This document shows, piece after piece, positions 51,996 to 61,571 of a stretch of DNA of 64,000 bases. The translations under genes and the position numbers were made by a program. Positions within the stretch are counted from its first letter, which is position 1; the number at the start of each line of letters is the position of its first letter. Origin of the DNA: Streptomyces sp. NBC_01723 (GTDB lineage: Bacteria; Actinomycetota; Actinomycetes; Streptomycetales; Streptomycetaceae). The stretch spans positions 7,552,001 through 7,616,000 of the forward strand of contig NZ_CP109171.1 of assembly GCF_036246005.1 (NCBI RefSeq), read 5' to 3'. The notes below the pieces were generated by a model. The model was not told where the DNA came from, did not search any database, and saw only the letters and a program-made list of their open reading frames with translations.

Positions 51996-53128
51996 GAGCC
52001 GACCCGCGCGGGGCCGACTCCCGCACTCCCGGTACCGCAACTGGAGGAAAGACTGTGCCCACCGCGCCCCCCGGCCCGAAGGCCGCTCCGAGGACCACGG
52101 TGGACGTGACCGCGCTGCTGGAGCGCGGCCGGACCCTGGCCACGCCGGTCCTGCGGGCGGCCGTCGACCGCCTCGCGCCTCCCATGGACACCGTCGCCGC
52201 CTACCACTTCGGCTGGATCGACGCCCAGGGCAACCCCGCGGACGGCGACGGCGGCAAGGCCGTACGCCCCGCGCTCGCCGTGCTCTCCGCCGAGGTCACC
52301 GGCGCCGCGCCCGAGGTCGGCGTGCCCGGCGCGGTGGCCGTGGAGCTGGTGCACAACTTCTCCCTGCTGCACGACGACCTGATGGACGGCGACGAGCAGC
52401 GCCGCCACCGCGACACCGTCTGGAAGGTGCACGGCCCCGCCCAGGCCATCCTGGTCGGCGACGCCCTCTTCGCCCTCGCCAACGAGGTGCTGCTCGAACT
52501 GGGCACCGTCGAGGCCGGCCGCGCCACCCGCCGTCTCACCAGCGCCACCCGCGCCCTGATCGACGGCCAGGCCCAGGACATCTCCTACGAGCACCGCGAC
52601 CGCGTCAGCGTCGAGGAGTGCCTGGAGATGGAGGGCAACAAGACCGGCGCCCTGCTCGCCTCCGCCAGCTCCATCGGCGCGGTGCTCGGCGGCGCCGACG
52701 AGCGCACCGCGGACACCCTGGAGAAGTACGGCTATCACCTGGGCCTCGCCTTCCAGGCCGTCGACGACCTGCTCGGCATCTGGGGCGACCCGGGGGCGAC
52801 CGGCAAGCAGACCTGGAGCGACCTGCGCCAGCGCAAGAAGTCCCTCCCGGTCGTCGCCGCCCTCGCCGCGGGCGGCCCGGCCTCCGAACGGCTCGGCGAG
52901 ATCCTCGCGGCCGACGCCAAGGCCAGTGACTTCGCGAACTTCTCCGAGGAGGAGTTCGCGGCCCGCGCCGCCCTCATCGAGGAGGCGGGCGGGCGCGAGT
53001 GGACCGCCGACGAGGCGCGCCGCCAGCACACCATCGCCATCGAAGCCCTCGACGCCGTGGACATGCCCGAGCGGGTGCGGGACAGGTTCGCGGCGCTCGC
53101 CGACTTCGTCGTCGTACGAAAGAGATGA
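51992..53128 (+). CDS. Polyprenyl diphosphate synthase (hopanoid operon)
   Basis: This 378-residue trans-prenyltransferase probably makes farnesyl diphosphate for HpnD. The first Asp-rich motif LLHDDLMDGDEQRRH and the second DDLLGIWGDPGATGK are complete. The residue pattern before the first motif (ELVHNFSLLHDD, with no bulky stop clearly visible) does not settle chain length. Two starts are credible: ATG 51992, overlapping the hpnE stop with GAGGAGG four bases upstream, and GTG 52055 with GGAGG exactly seven bases upstream. The first adds 21 low-complexity residues before the conserved domain. Confidence 0.9.
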   Translation: MRADPRGADSRTPGTATGGKTVPTAPPGPKAAPRTTVDVTALLERGRTLATPVLRAAVDRLAPPMDTVAAYHFGWIDAQGNPADGDGGKAVRPALAVLSAEVTGAAPEVGVPGAVAVELVHNFSLLHDDLMDGDEQRRHRDTVWKVHGPAQAILVGDALFALANEVLLELGTVEAGRATRRLTSATRALIDGQAQDISYEHRDRVSVEECLEMEGNKTGALLASASSIGAVLGGADERTADTLEKYGYHLGLAFQAVDDLLGIWGDPGATGKQTWSDLRQRKKSLPVVAALAAGGPASERLGEILAADAKASDFANFSEEEFAARAALIEEAGGREWTADEARRQHTIAIEALDAVDMPERVRDRFAALADFVVVRKR

Positions 53129-53161
53129 TCACTATCGGTCGAATAGCCCTCGCGTAGTCGC

Positions 53162-53194
53162 CGGCCGGTGTCCTCGACGGACAGGCACCGGCCG
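53162..53194 (+). repeat. Hairpin in the polyprenyl synthase-shc gap
   Basis: CGGCCGGTG (53162-53170) pairs with CACCGGCCG (53186-53194), and inside it TGTCC pairs with GGACA. It lies in the 116-base gap that is by far the longest inside the hopanoid operon, so it may reduce read-through or protect the shc mRNA. Confidence 0.5.
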
Positions 53195-53244
53195 ACGGCG
53201 GACCCAAGCAGAGCACCGTATGCACACTGCACGAAGGGGAAGCC

Positions 53245-55299
53245 ATGACAGCGACGACCGACGGAAGCACCGGGGCGGCCCTGAAGCCCCTCGCGCCCTC
53301 GGCCAGCGAAACCGACATCACCGTCCCCGCCGCGGCGGCCGGGGTACCAGAAGCCGCCGCCCGCGCCGTCCGGCGCGCCACGGACTTCCTGCTCTCCCGG
53401 CAGGACGCCCAGGGCTGGTGGAAGGGCGACCTCGAGACCAACGTCACGATGGACGCCGAGGACCTGCTGCTGCGTCAGTTCCTCGGCATCCAGGACGAGG
53501 AGACCACCCGCGCCGCCGCCCTGTTCATCCGCGGCGAGCAGCGCGAGGACGGCGCCTGGGCCACCTTCTACGGCGGCCCCGGCGACCTGTCCGCCACCAT
53601 CGAGGCCTACGTCGCCCTCCGCCTGGCCGGCGACGTCCCCGACGCGCCGCACATGGCGAAGGCGTCGGCGTGGGTCCGCGGCCGCGGCGGCATCGCGGCC
53701 TCCCGCGTCTTCACCCGGATCTGGCTCGCCCTGTTCGGCTGGTGGAAGTGGGACGACCTGCCGGAGCTCCCGCCGGAACTCATCTATTTCCCCACCTGGG
53801 TACCGCTCAACATCTACGACTTCGGCTGCTGGGCCCGGCAGACCATCGTGCCGCTCACGATCGTCTCGGCGAAGCGGCCGGTGCGTCCCGCCCCCTTCCC
53901 GCTGGACGAACTGCACACCGACCCCGCCCTGCCCAACCCCCCGCGGCCCCTGGCCCCGGCGGCGAGCTGGGACGGCGCCTTCCAGCGCATCGACAAGGCG
54001 CTGCACGCCTACCGCAAGGTCGCCCCGCGCCGGCTGCGCCGGGCCGCCATGAACACCGCCGCCCGCTGGATCATCGAGCGCCAGGAGAACGACGGCTGCT
54101 GGGGTGGCATCCAGCCGCCGGCCGTGTACTCGGTCATCGCCCTGTACCTGCTCGGCTACGACCTCGAACACCCCGTGATGCGCGCCGGCCTGGAGTCGCT
54201 GGACCGTTTCGCCGTGTGGCGCGAGGACGGCGCCCGGATGATCGAGGCCTGCCAGTCCCCGGTGTGGGACACCTGCCTGGCCACCATCGCGCTCGCCGAC
54301 GCGGGGGTGCCCGCCGACCACCCGCAGTTGGTGAAGGCCGCCGACTGGATGCTCGGCGAGCAGATCGTCCGCCCCGGCGACTGGTCGGTGAAGCGGCCCG
54401 GCCTCCCGCCCGGCGGCTGGGCCTTCGAGTTCCACAACGACAACTACCCCGACATCGACGACACCGCCGAGGTGGTCCTCGCGCTGCGCCGCGTGAGCCA
54501 CCACGACCCGGAACGGGTGGAGAAGGCCATCGGCCGCGGGGTGCGCTGGAACCTCGGCATGCAGTCGAAGAACGGCGCCTGGGGCGCGTTCGACGTCGAC
54601 AACACCAGCCCCTTCCCCAACCGGCTGCCGTTCTGCGACTTCGGCGAGGTCATCGACCCGCCGTCGGCGGACGTCACCGCGCACGTCGTCGAGAGCCTCG
54701 CCGTCGAGGGGCTCGCCCACGACCCGCGCACCCGGCGCGGCATCCAGTGGCTGCTCGCCGAACAGGAGCAGGACGGCTCGTGGTTCGGCCGCTGGGGCGT
54801 CAACTACGTCTACGGCACCGGCTCCGTCGTCCCCGCCCTCACCGCGGCCGGTGTCCCCACCTCGCACCCGGCGATCCGCCGCGCGGTGACCTGGCTGGAG
54901 TCCGTCCAGAACGACGACGGCGGCTGGGGCGAGGATCTGCGCTCCTACCGGTACGTCAAGGAGTGGAGCGGCCGGGGCGCCTCGACCGCCTCGCAGACGG
55001 CGTGGGCGCTGATGGCCCTGCTCGCGGCGGGGGAGCGGGAGTCCGGCGCGGTGGAACGCGGCGCCGCCTGGCTCGCCGCCACCCAGCGCGAGGACGGCTC
55101 CTGGGACGAGCCGTACTTCACCGGCACCGGCTTCCCCTGGGACTTCTCCATCAACTACCACCTCTACCGCCAGGTCTTCCCGCTCACCGCGCTCGGCCGG
55201 TACGTCCACGGGGAGCCCTTCGCCGAGAAGCCACGCCCGGCCCCCGTGGCCGAGCGGTCCGCGGACGCCACGTCCACGGCCGAGGTGAAGGGCGGCTGA
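53245..55299 (+). CDS. shc: Squalene-hopene cyclase
   Basis: This 684-residue class II triterpene cyclase converts squalene to hopene and hopanol. The protonating motif DIDDTA starts at residue 403. Several QW repeats are visible (for example REDGAWATFYGG, QNDDGGWGEDL and REDGSWDEPYFTGTG), as is the C-terminal FPWDFSINYHLYRQVFPL that lines the active site. A monotopic membrane-bound enzyme is expected. ATG 53245 has GAAGGGG five bases upstream. The stop codon shares one base with the hpnG start. Residues beyond about 660 form a low-complexity tail. Confidence 0.96.
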   Translation: MTATTDGSTGAALKPLAPSASETDITVPAAAAGVPEAAARAVRRATDFLLSRQDAQGWWKGDLETNVTMDAEDLLLRQFLGIQDEETTRAAALFIRGEQREDGAWATFYGGPGDLSATIEAYVALRLAGDVPDAPHMAKASAWVRGRGGIAASRVFTRIWLALFGWWKWDDLPELPPELIYFPTWVPLNIYDFGCWARQTIVPLTIVSAKRPVRPAPFPLDELHTDPALPNPPRPLAPAASWDGAFQRIDKALHAYRKVAPRRLRRAAMNTAARWIIERQENDGCWGGIQPPAVYSVIALYLLGYDLEHPVMRAGLESLDRFAVWREDGARMIEACQSPVWDTCLATIALADAGVPADHPQLVKAADWMLGEQIVRPGDWSVKRPGLPPGGWAFEFHNDNYPDIDDTAEVVLALRRVSHHDPERVEKAIGRGVRWNLGMQSKNGAWGAFDVDNTSPFPNRLPFCDFGEVIDPPSADVTAHVVESLAVEGLAHDPRTRRGIQWLLAEQEQDGSWFGRWGVNYVYGTGSVVPALTAAGVPTSHPAIRRAVTWLESVQNDDGGWGEDLRSYRYVKEWSGRGASTASQTAWALMALLAAGERESGAVERGAAWLAATQREDGSWDEPYFTGTGFPWDFSINYHLYRQVFPLTALGRYVHGEPFAEKPRPAPVAERSADATSTAEVKGG

Positions 55300-55943
55300 T
55301 GAACCCGCAGCCCGGCCCGTCGTCCCCGCTGCTGATCGCCTGCGCGCTCGGCATCGAGCACCTCGCCCTGCGCACCGGCGACCGCGGTGGTGCGGGCGGG
55401 CCGGTCACCGTCCTGCGTACCGGCATGGGCCCCCGGGCCGCCGAGCGTTCGGTCGCCCGGGTCCTGGCCGACCCGGCGCTCGGCTCCGCCGCCGTGCTCG
55501 CCACGGGCTTCTGCGCGGGACTCGCCCCCGGCATGCACCCCGGCGACCTGGTCGTCGCCGAGGAGACCCGGGACCCGCGCTCCACCGTCGCGTGCGTCGG
55601 CACCGACCGGCTCGTCAAGGAACTCGCGCGAGCCGTGCCGGGGCGCACCGTCCACACCGGGCCGCTGACCGGCTCGGACCACGTCGTCCGCGGCCCCGAG
55701 CGCGCCGACCTGCTCGCGACCGGCGCCATCGCCGTCGACATGGAGTCCGCGGCCACGCTCCTGAGCGCCGTACGGGCGGGCGAGCGCCCCGTTGCGGCCG
55801 TTCGTGTGGTCGTGGACGCTCCGGAACACGAACTCGTCCGGATCGGCACCGTGCGCGGAGGAATATCAGCCTTCCGCGTTCTTCGATCCGTTCTTCCCGC
55901 ATTTTTCGAATGGCACCGTTCTTTGCTGCTCCCCCGGAGGTGA
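55299..55943 (+). CDS. hpnG: HpnG, adenosylhopane nucleoside phosphorylase type
   Basis: This 214-residue member of the purine nucleoside phosphorylase superfamily probably removes adenine from adenosylhopane to give a ribosylhopane. Visible family marks are LLIACALGIEHLAL, VLRTGMGPRAAERS, ATGFCAGLAPGMHPGDLVVAEE and AVDMESAATLLSA (substrate Glu near residue 150). ATG 55299 shares one base with the shc stop. The last 25 codons are unusually rich in A/T and in rare codons (ATA, TCA, CTT, TTT, TTG, AGG), unlike the rest of the operon; this may reflect regulatory sequence for hpnH. Confidence 0.88.
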   Translation: MNPQPGPSSPLLIACALGIEHLALRTGDRGGAGGPVTVLRTGMGPRAAERSVARVLADPALGSAAVLATGFCAGLAPGMHPGDLVVAEETRDPRSTVACVGTDRLVKELARAVPGRTVHTGPLTGSDHVVRGPERADLLATGAIAVDMESAATLLSAVRAGERPVAAVRVVVDAPEHELVRIGTVRGGISAFRVLRSVLPAFFEWHRSLLLPRR

Positions 55944-55949
55944 GCCCAG

Positions 55950-56972
55950 ATGGCCATGCCGCTGCGCCAGTCCGTCAAGGTCGCTACATACCTGGCCGAA
56001 CAGAAGATCCGCCGACGGGACAAGTTCCCGCTCATCGTGGAACTGGAGCCGCTCTTCGCCTGCAACCTGAAGTGCGAGGGGTGCGGGAAGATCCAGCACC
56101 CGGCCGGGGTGCTCAAGCAGCGCATGCCGGTCGCACAGGCCGTCGGGGCGGTGCTCGAATCCGGAGCGCCGATGGTCTCCATCGCCGGCGGCGAACCCCT
56201 GATGCACCCGCAGATCGACGAGATCGTGCGCCAGTTGGTGGCCAAGCGGAAGTACGTCTTCCTCTGCACCAACGCACTGCTCATGCGCAAGAAGATGGAC
56301 AAGTTCAAGCCCTCTCCCTACTTCGCCTTCGCGGTCCACATCGACGGCCTGCGCGAGCGGCACGACGAGTCCGTGGCGAAGGAGGGCGTCTTCGACGAGG
56401 CCGTGGAGGCCATCAAGGAGGCCAAGCGGCGTGGCTTCCGGGTCACCACCAACTCGACCTTCTTCAACACCGACACCCCGCAGACCATCGTCGAGGTGCT
56501 GAACTTCCTCAACGACGACCTCAAGGTCGACGAGATGATGATCTCGCCCGCCTACGCCTACGAGAAGGCGCCCGACCAGGAGCACTTCCTGGGCGTGGAG
56601 CAGACCCGCGAGCTGTTCAAGAAGGCCTTCTCGGGCGGCAACCGGGCCCGCTGGCGGCTCAACCACTCGCCGCTGTTCCTCGACTTCCTGGAGGGCAAGG
56701 TCGACTTCCCCTGCACCGCCTGGGCGATCCCGAACTACTCTCTCTTCGGCTGGCAGCGCCCCTGCTATCTGATGAGCGACGGATACGTGCCCACGTACCG
56801 GGAGCTGATCGAGGAGACCGACTGGGACAAGTACGGCCGCGGCAAGGACCCGCGCTGCGCCAACTGCATGGCGCACTGCGGCTACGAGCCGACCGCCGTC
56901 CTGGCCACCATGGGGTCCCTCAAGGAGTCCCTGCGCGCCATGCGCGAGACCGTCTCCTCGAACCGGGAGTGA
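55950..56972 (+). CDS. hpnH: HpnH, radical SAM adenosylhopane synthase
   Basis: This 340-residue radical SAM enzyme joins the 5'-deoxyadenosyl group to diploptene to form adenosylhopane, the first step of side-chain building. The iron-sulphur motif CNLKCEGC has Cys at residues 38, 42 and 45, and [16 protein letters not shown] sequence ([12 protein letters not shown]) binds SAM. A C-terminal Cys cluster [13 protein letters not shown] may hold a further site. Length is normal. ATG 55950 follows CCCCGGAGG, which overlaps the hpnG end. It is followed by ispG after four bases. Confidence 0.94.
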   Translation: MAMPLRQSVKVATYLAEQKIRRRDKFPLIVELEPLFACNLKCEGCGKIQHPAGVLKQRMPVAQAVGAVLESGAPMVSIAGGEPLMHPQIDEIVRQLVAKRKYVFLCTNALLMRKKMDKFKPSPYFAFAVHIDGLRERHDESVAKEGVFDEAVEAIKEAKRRGFRVTTNSTFFNTDTPQTIVEVLNFLNDDLKVDEMMISPAYAYEKAPDQEHFLGVEQTRELFKKAFSGGNRARWRLNHSPLFLDFLEGKVDFPCTAWAIPNYSLFGWQRPCYLMSDGYVPTYRELIEETDWDKYGRGKDPRCANCMAHCGYEPTAVLATMGSLKESLRAMRETVSSNRE

Positions 56973-56976
56973 CGTC

Positions 56977-58131
56977 GTGACCGCCATCTCCCTCGGGGTC
57001 CCCGAGGTACCGGTCCGGCCGATCGCCGAGCGGCGCGTGTCGCGGCGGATCCAGGTCGGGCCGGTGGCCGTCGGGGGCGGCGCCCCGGTGTCCGTGCAGT
57101 CGATGACGACGACGCGTACGTCGGACATCGGCGCGACGCTCCAGCAGATCGCCGAGCTGACCGCGTCCGGCTGCGAGATCGTCCGGGTGGCCTGCCCGAC
57201 CCAGGACGACGCGGACGCGCTCCCGGTGATCGCGCGGAAGTCGCAGATCCCGGTGATCGCCGACATCCACTTCCAGCCCAAGTACGTGTTCGCGGCGATC
57301 GAGGCGGGCTGTGCGGCGGTCCGCGTCAACCCGGGCAACATCAAGCAGTTCGACGACAAGGTGCGCGAGATCGCCAAGGCCGCGAAGGACCACGGCACCC
57401 CGATCCGCATCGGCGTGAACGCGGGCTCCCTGGACCGCCGGCTGCTCCAGAAGTACGGCAGGGCGACCCCGGAGGCGCTGGCCGAGTCCGCGCTGTGGGA
57501 GGCCTCGCTCTTCGAGGAGCACGACTTCCGCGACATCAAGATCTCGGTGAAGCACAACGACCCGGTCGTGATGGTCGAGGCCTACCGCCAGCTGGCCGCC
57601 CAGTGCGACTACCCGCTGCATCTCGGCGTGACCGAGGCCGGCCCAGCCTTCCAGGGCACCATCAAGTCGGCGGTCGCCTTCGGCGCGCTGCTCTCCCAGG
57701 GCATCGGCGACACCATCCGCGTCTCCCTCTCCGCCCCGCCGGTCGAGGAGATCAAGGTCGGCATCCAGATCCTCCAGTCGCTGGGGCTGCGGGAACGCCG
57801 GCTGGAGATCGTCTCCTGCCCCTCGTGCGGGCGTGCCCAGGTCGACGTGTACAAGCTGGCCGAGGAGGTCACCGCCGGGCTCGACGGCATGGAGGTGCCG
57901 CTGCGCGTGGCCGTGATGGGCTGCGTCGTCAACGGACCGGGCGAGGCCCGCGAGGCCGACCTCGGTGTCGCCTCCGGCAACGGCAAGGGGCAGATCTTCG
58001 TCAAGGGCGAGGTCGTCAAGACCGTCCCCGAGTCGAAGATCGTGGAGACCCTCATCGAGGAGGCGATGAGGATCGCCGAGCAGATGGAGAAGGACGGCGC
58101 GTCGGGGGAGCCGGCCGTCACCGTGAGCTGA
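56977..58131 (+). CDS. ispG: 4-Hydroxy-3-methylbut-2-enyl diphosphate synthase (IspG/GcpE)
   Basis: This 384-residue iron-sulphur enzyme of the MEP pathway converts MEcPP to HMBPP. It shows the TIM-barrel stretches [30 protein letters not shown] and VRVNPGNIK. The cluster ligands are in [13 protein letters not shown] and [13 protein letters not shown]. Length is normal. Because the MEP route is essential, the genome probably has another copy elsewhere and this one serves hopanoid synthesis; S. coelicolor is, from memory, known for such duplication. GTG 56977 begins four bases after the hpnH stop. Confidence 0.95.
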   Translation: MTAISLGVPEVPVRPIAERRVSRRIQVGPVAVGGGAPVSVQSMTTTRTSDIGATLQQIAELTASGCEIVRVACPTQDDADALPVIARKSQIPVIADIHFQPKYVFAAIEAGCAAVRVNPGNIKQFDDKVREIAKAAKDHGTPIRIGVNAGSLDRRLLQKYGRATPEALAESALWEASLFEEHDFRDIKISVKHNDPVVMVEAYRQLAAQCDYPLHLGVTEAGPAFQGTIKSAVAFGALLSQGIGDTIRVSLSAPPVEEIKVGIQILQSLGLRERRLEIVSCPSCGRAQVDVYKLAEEVTAGLDGMEVPLRVAVMGCVVNGPGEAREADLGVASGNGKGQIFVKGEVVKTVPESKIVETLIEEAMRIAEQMEKDGASGEPAVTVS

Positions 58132-58159
58132 AACAGCACGGACCGAAGGGGGCCCGAGC

Positions 58160-60088
58160 GTGACGATTCTGGAGAACATCCGGGGACCACGCGACCTGAA
58201 GGCGCTGTCCGAGGCGGAACTCGGTGAACTGTCCGACGAGATACGTGACTTCCTGGTGCACGCGGTCGCCCGCACCGGCGGTCACCTCGGACCCAACCTG
58301 GGCGTGGTGGAACTCACCGTCGCCCTGCACCGGGTCTTCGAGTCGCCGGCCGACCGCATCCTGTGGGACACCGGCCACCAGAGCTACGTACACAAGCTCC
58401 TGACCGGGCGTCAGGACTTCTCGAAACTGCGCGGCAAGGGCGGCCTGTCCGGCTATCCGTCCCGCGAGGAGTCCGAGCACGACGTCATCGAGAACAGCCA
58501 CGCCTCCACCGTGCTCGGCTGGGCCGACGGCCTCGCCAAGGCCCGCGACGTGCGCGGAGAGCGCGGCCACGTCGTCGCCGTCATCGGCGACGGCGCGCTC
58601 ACCGGCGGCATGGCCTGGGAGGCCCTGAACAACATCGCGGCCGCCCGGGACCGGCCGCTCGTCGTCGTGGTCAACGACAACGAACGCTCGTACGCCCCGA
58701 CCATCGGCGGCCTCGCCAACCACCTCGCGACGCTGCGCACCACCGACGGCTACGAGCGGATGCTGGCCTGGGGCAAGGACGTGCTCCACCGCACCCCGGT
58801 GGTCGGCCACACCGTCTACGAGGCCCTGCACGGCGCCAAGAAGGGGTTCAAGGACGCCTTCGCCCCGCAGGGACTCTTCGAGGACCTGGGGCTGAAGTAC
58901 CTCGGCCCGATCGACGGACACGACCTCGGGGCCGTCGAGTCGGCGCTGCGGCGCGCGAAACGCTTCCACGGACCGGTGCTGGTGCACTGCCTCACGGAGA
59001 AGGGCCGGGGCTACGAACCCGCCCTGCGCGACGAGGAGGACCACTTCCACACCGTCGGCGCGATGGACCCGCTCACCTGCGCACCGCTCGTCCCCGCGGG
59101 CGGGCCGTCCTGGACCTCCGTGTTCGGCGAGGAGATGCTGCGGATCGGAGCGGAGCGCGACGACGTCGTGGCGATCACCGCGGCCATGCTGCACCCGGTC
59201 GGCCTGGCACCCTTCGCCGAACGGTTCCCCGACCGGGTCTGGGACGTCGGCATCGCCGAACAGCACGCCGCCGTGTCCGCGGCCGGCCTCGCCACGGGCG
59301 GACTCCACCCCGTCGTCGCCGTCTACGCCACCTTCCTCAACCGCGCCTTCGACCAACTGCTGATGGACGTGGCGCTGCACCGCTGCGGGGTCACCTTCGT
59401 CCTGGACCGGGCCGGCGTCACCGGCACCGACGGGCCCTCGCACAACGGCATGTGGGACATGTCCGTCCTCCAGGTCGTCCCCGGGCTGCGCATCGCCGCC
59501 CCGCGCGACGCCGGCCAGTTGCGCGCCCAGCTGCGCGAGGCGGTCGCCGTCGACGACGCGCCGACCCTGGTGCGCTTCCCGAAGGAGTCCGTCGGCCCCG
59601 ACGTCCCCGCCGTGGGCCGGGTCGGCGGCATGGACGTCCTGCACGCCGCGGACCGGCCCGAGGTGCTGCTGGTGGCCGTCGGTGTGATGGCGCCCGTCTG
59701 CCTCGGGGCCGCGGAACTGCTCGAGGCGCGCGGCATCGGATGCACCGTCGTCGACCCGCGCTGGGTCAAGCCCGTCGACCCGGAGCTGGCCCCACTGGCC
59801 GCCCGGCACCGCCTGGTCGCCGTCGTCGAGGACAACAGCAGGGCGGCCGGGGTCGGTTCGGCGGTGGCGCTGGCCCTCGGCGACGCCGAGGCCGACGTGC
59901 CCGTACGCCGCTTCGGCGTCCCCGACCAGTTCCTCGCCCACGCCAAACGCGCCGAGGTGCTCGCGGACATCGGCCTCACCCCGGTCGACATCGCCGGCCG
60001 GATCAGCGCGAGCCTGGCCGTCGGGCGGCGAGCGGTGGAAACCCCCGGGGACGGACGGAACGTCATGCCTGCGCAAGGAGAGAACTGA
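58160..60088 (+). CDS. dxs: 1-Deoxy-D-xylulose-5-phosphate synthase
   Basis: This 642-residue thiamine-diphosphate enzyme opens the MEP pathway from pyruvate and glyceraldehyde-3-phosphate. The TPP motif [16 protein letters not shown] is near residue 150 and the DxS hallmarks [13 protein letters not shown] and [15 protein letters not shown] are present. Length is normal. It overlaps no neighbour, but only 28 bases follow the ispG stop and the hpnO-like ATG is directly adjacent to its own stop. With idi and the polyprenyl synthase it secures C5 units for hopanoids. GTG 58160 lacks a strong ribosome binding site (GAAGGGGGCCC is nearby). Confidence 0.96.
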   Translation: MTILENIRGPRDLKALSEAELGELSDEIRDFLVHAVARTGGHLGPNLGVVELTVALHRVFESPADRILWDTGHQSYVHKLLTGRQDFSKLRGKGGLSGYPSREESEHDVIENSHASTVLGWADGLAKARDVRGERGHVVAVIGDGALTGGMAWEALNNIAAARDRPLVVVVNDNERSYAPTIGGLANHLATLRTTDGYERMLAWGKDVLHRTPVVGHTVYEALHGAKKGFKDAFAPQGLFEDLGLKYLGPIDGHDLGAVESALRRAKRFHGPVLVHCLTEKGRGYEPALRDEEDHFHTVGAMDPLTCAPLVPAGGPSWTSVFGEEMLRIGAERDDVVAITAAMLHPVGLAPFAERFPDRVWDVGIAEQHAAVSAAGLATGGLHPVVAVYATFLNRAFDQLLMDVALHRCGVTFVLDRAGVTGTDGPSHNGMWDMSVLQVVPGLRIAAPRDAGQLRAQLREAVAVDDAPTLVRFPKESVGPDVPAVGRVGGMDVLHAADRPEVLLVAVGVMAPVCLGAAELLEARGIGCTVVDPRWVKPVDPELAPLAARHRLVAVVEDNSRAAGVGSAVALALGDAEADVPVRRFGVPDQFLAHAKRAEVLADIGLTPVDIAGRISASLAVGRRAVETPGDGRNVMPAQGEN

Positions 60089-61474
60089 ATGACCAAGGAG
60101 TTCGACCTCGCCGCGCTCTTGGCCGAGCGCGGGGCCGAGCGGTACGAGCTGCACGCCAGGCACCTCAACCACCAGCTGCCGCGCATGCTGCACACCATCG
60201 GCTTCGACAAGGTCTACGAGCGGGCCGAGGGCGCGCACTTCTGGGACGCGGACGGCAACGACTACCTGGACATGCTCGCCGGGTTCGCGGTGATGGGCCT
60301 GGGCCGCCACCACCCGGTCGTCCGCAAGGCGCTGCACGACGTCCTGGATGCCTCGCTCGCCGACCTGACCCGCTTCGACTGTCCGCCGCTGCCCGGGCTC
60401 CTGGCCGAGCGGCTGCTCTCGTACAGCCCGCACCTGGACCGGGTCTTCTTCGGCAACAGCGGGACCGAGGCGGTGGAGACCGCGCTGAAGTTCGCCCGGT
60501 ACGCGACCGGCAGGCCGAGGATCCTGTACTGCACCCACGCCTTCCACGGACTGACCACCGGCTCGCTCTCCGTCAACGGCGAGGACGGCTTCCGCAAGGG
60601 CTTCGCGCCGCTGCTGCCCGACACCGCGGTCCCGCTCGGCGACCTGGACGCCCTGGCGCGCGAACTGCGGCAGGGAGACGTGGCCGCGCTCGTCGTGGAG
60701 CCGATCCAGGGCAAGGGCGTGCACGAGGCCCCGCCCGGCTACCTGCGGGCCGCGCAGGACCTGCTGCACCGGCACAAGGCACTGCTGATCGCCGACGAGG
60801 TGCAGACGGGCCTGGGCAGGACCGGGAAGTTCTACGCCTTCCAGCACGAGGACGGCGTCGAGCCCGACCTGGTCTGCGTGGCCAAGGCGCTGTCCGGCGG
60901 CTACGTGCCGGTGGGCGCCACCCTGGGCAAGGACTGGATCTTCCAGAAGGTGTACTCCTCGATGGACCGCGTACAGGTCCACTCGGCGAGCTTCGGGTCC
61001 AACGCGCAGGCCATGGCGGCCGGACTCGCCGTGCTCTCGGTGATGGAGAACGAGGAGATCGTGGCGAACGCCGCCGCGGTGGGGGAGCGGCTGAAGTCCC
61101 GGCTGGCGGCGCTGGTGGACCGCTACGAGCTGCTCGCCGACGTCCGGGGCCGCGGGCTGATGATCGGCATCGAGTTCGGCCGGCCGCGGTCCCTGAAGCT
61201 GCGCAGCCGCTGGACCATGCTCCAGGCCGCCCGGAAGGGCCTCTTCGCGCAGATGGTGGTGGTGCCGCTGCTGCAGCGGCACCGGATCCTCACCCAGGTC
61301 TCCGGCGACCACCTGGAGGTGATCAAACTGATCCCGCCCCTGATCATCGACACCGCGGACGTGGACCGGTTCGTCGACGCCTTCACCGAGGTGATGGACG
61401 ACGCGCACAACGGCGGCGGTCTGATGTGGGACTTCGGCAAGACGCTGGTCAAGCAGGCGGTGGCGCACCGCTGA
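60089..61474 (+). CDS. hpnO: Class III aminotransferase, HpnO type
   Basis: This 461-residue PLP-dependent class III aminotransferase contains FFGNSGTEAVETALKFAR, ALLIADEVQTGLGRTGKFYA and the Lys-bearing CVAKALSGGYVPVGA. In hopanoid operons this enzyme converts ribosylhopane to aminobacteriohopanetriol, which is the major extended hopanoid reported for Streptomyces. ATG 60089 follows AAGGAGAG by six bases and sits immediately after the dxs stop codon. The gene is the last of the hopanoid operon; the next gene has its own operator region. Confidence 0.88.
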   Translation: MTKEFDLAALLAERGAERYELHARHLNHQLPRMLHTIGFDKVYERAEGAHFWDADGNDYLDMLAGFAVMGLGRHHPVVRKALHDVLDASLADLTRFDCPPLPGLLAERLLSYSPHLDRVFFGNSGTEAVETALKFARYATGRPRILYCTHAFHGLTTGSLSVNGEDGFRKGFAPLLPDTAVPLGDLDALARELRQGDVAALVVEPIQGKGVHEAPPGYLRAAQDLLHRHKALLIADEVQTGLGRTGKFYAFQHEDGVEPDLVCVAKALSGGYVPVGATLGKDWIFQKVYSSMDRVQVHSASFGSNAQAMAAGLAVLSVMENEEIVANAAAVGERLKSRLAALVDRYELLADVRGRGLMIGIEFGRPRSLKLRSRWTMLQAARKGLFAQMVVVPLLQRHRILTQVSGDHLEVIKLIPPLIIDTADVDRFVDAFTEVMDDAHNGGGLMWDFGKTLVKQAVAHR

Positions 61475-61515
61475 GTCCGTCGGTGGCCGCCCGGCGGCCC
61501 ATTCGCCTCGGAGTT

Positions 61516-61552
61516 TTTGCCTGAGAGGCAACAAATTTGCCCGGTGGGCAAA
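61516..61552 (+). promoter_or_regulatory. Twin operators upstream of the XRE-cupin regulator
   Basis: Two 17-base inverted repeats TTTGCC-N5-GGCAA(A) occupy 61516-61532 and 61536-61552, centres 20 bases apart, ending 19 bases before the regulator's ATG. They fit cooperative binding of two XRE-type dimers and autoregulation. Confidence 0.6.
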
Positions 61553-61571
61553 GTTCGGGCTGAATGGAGCC

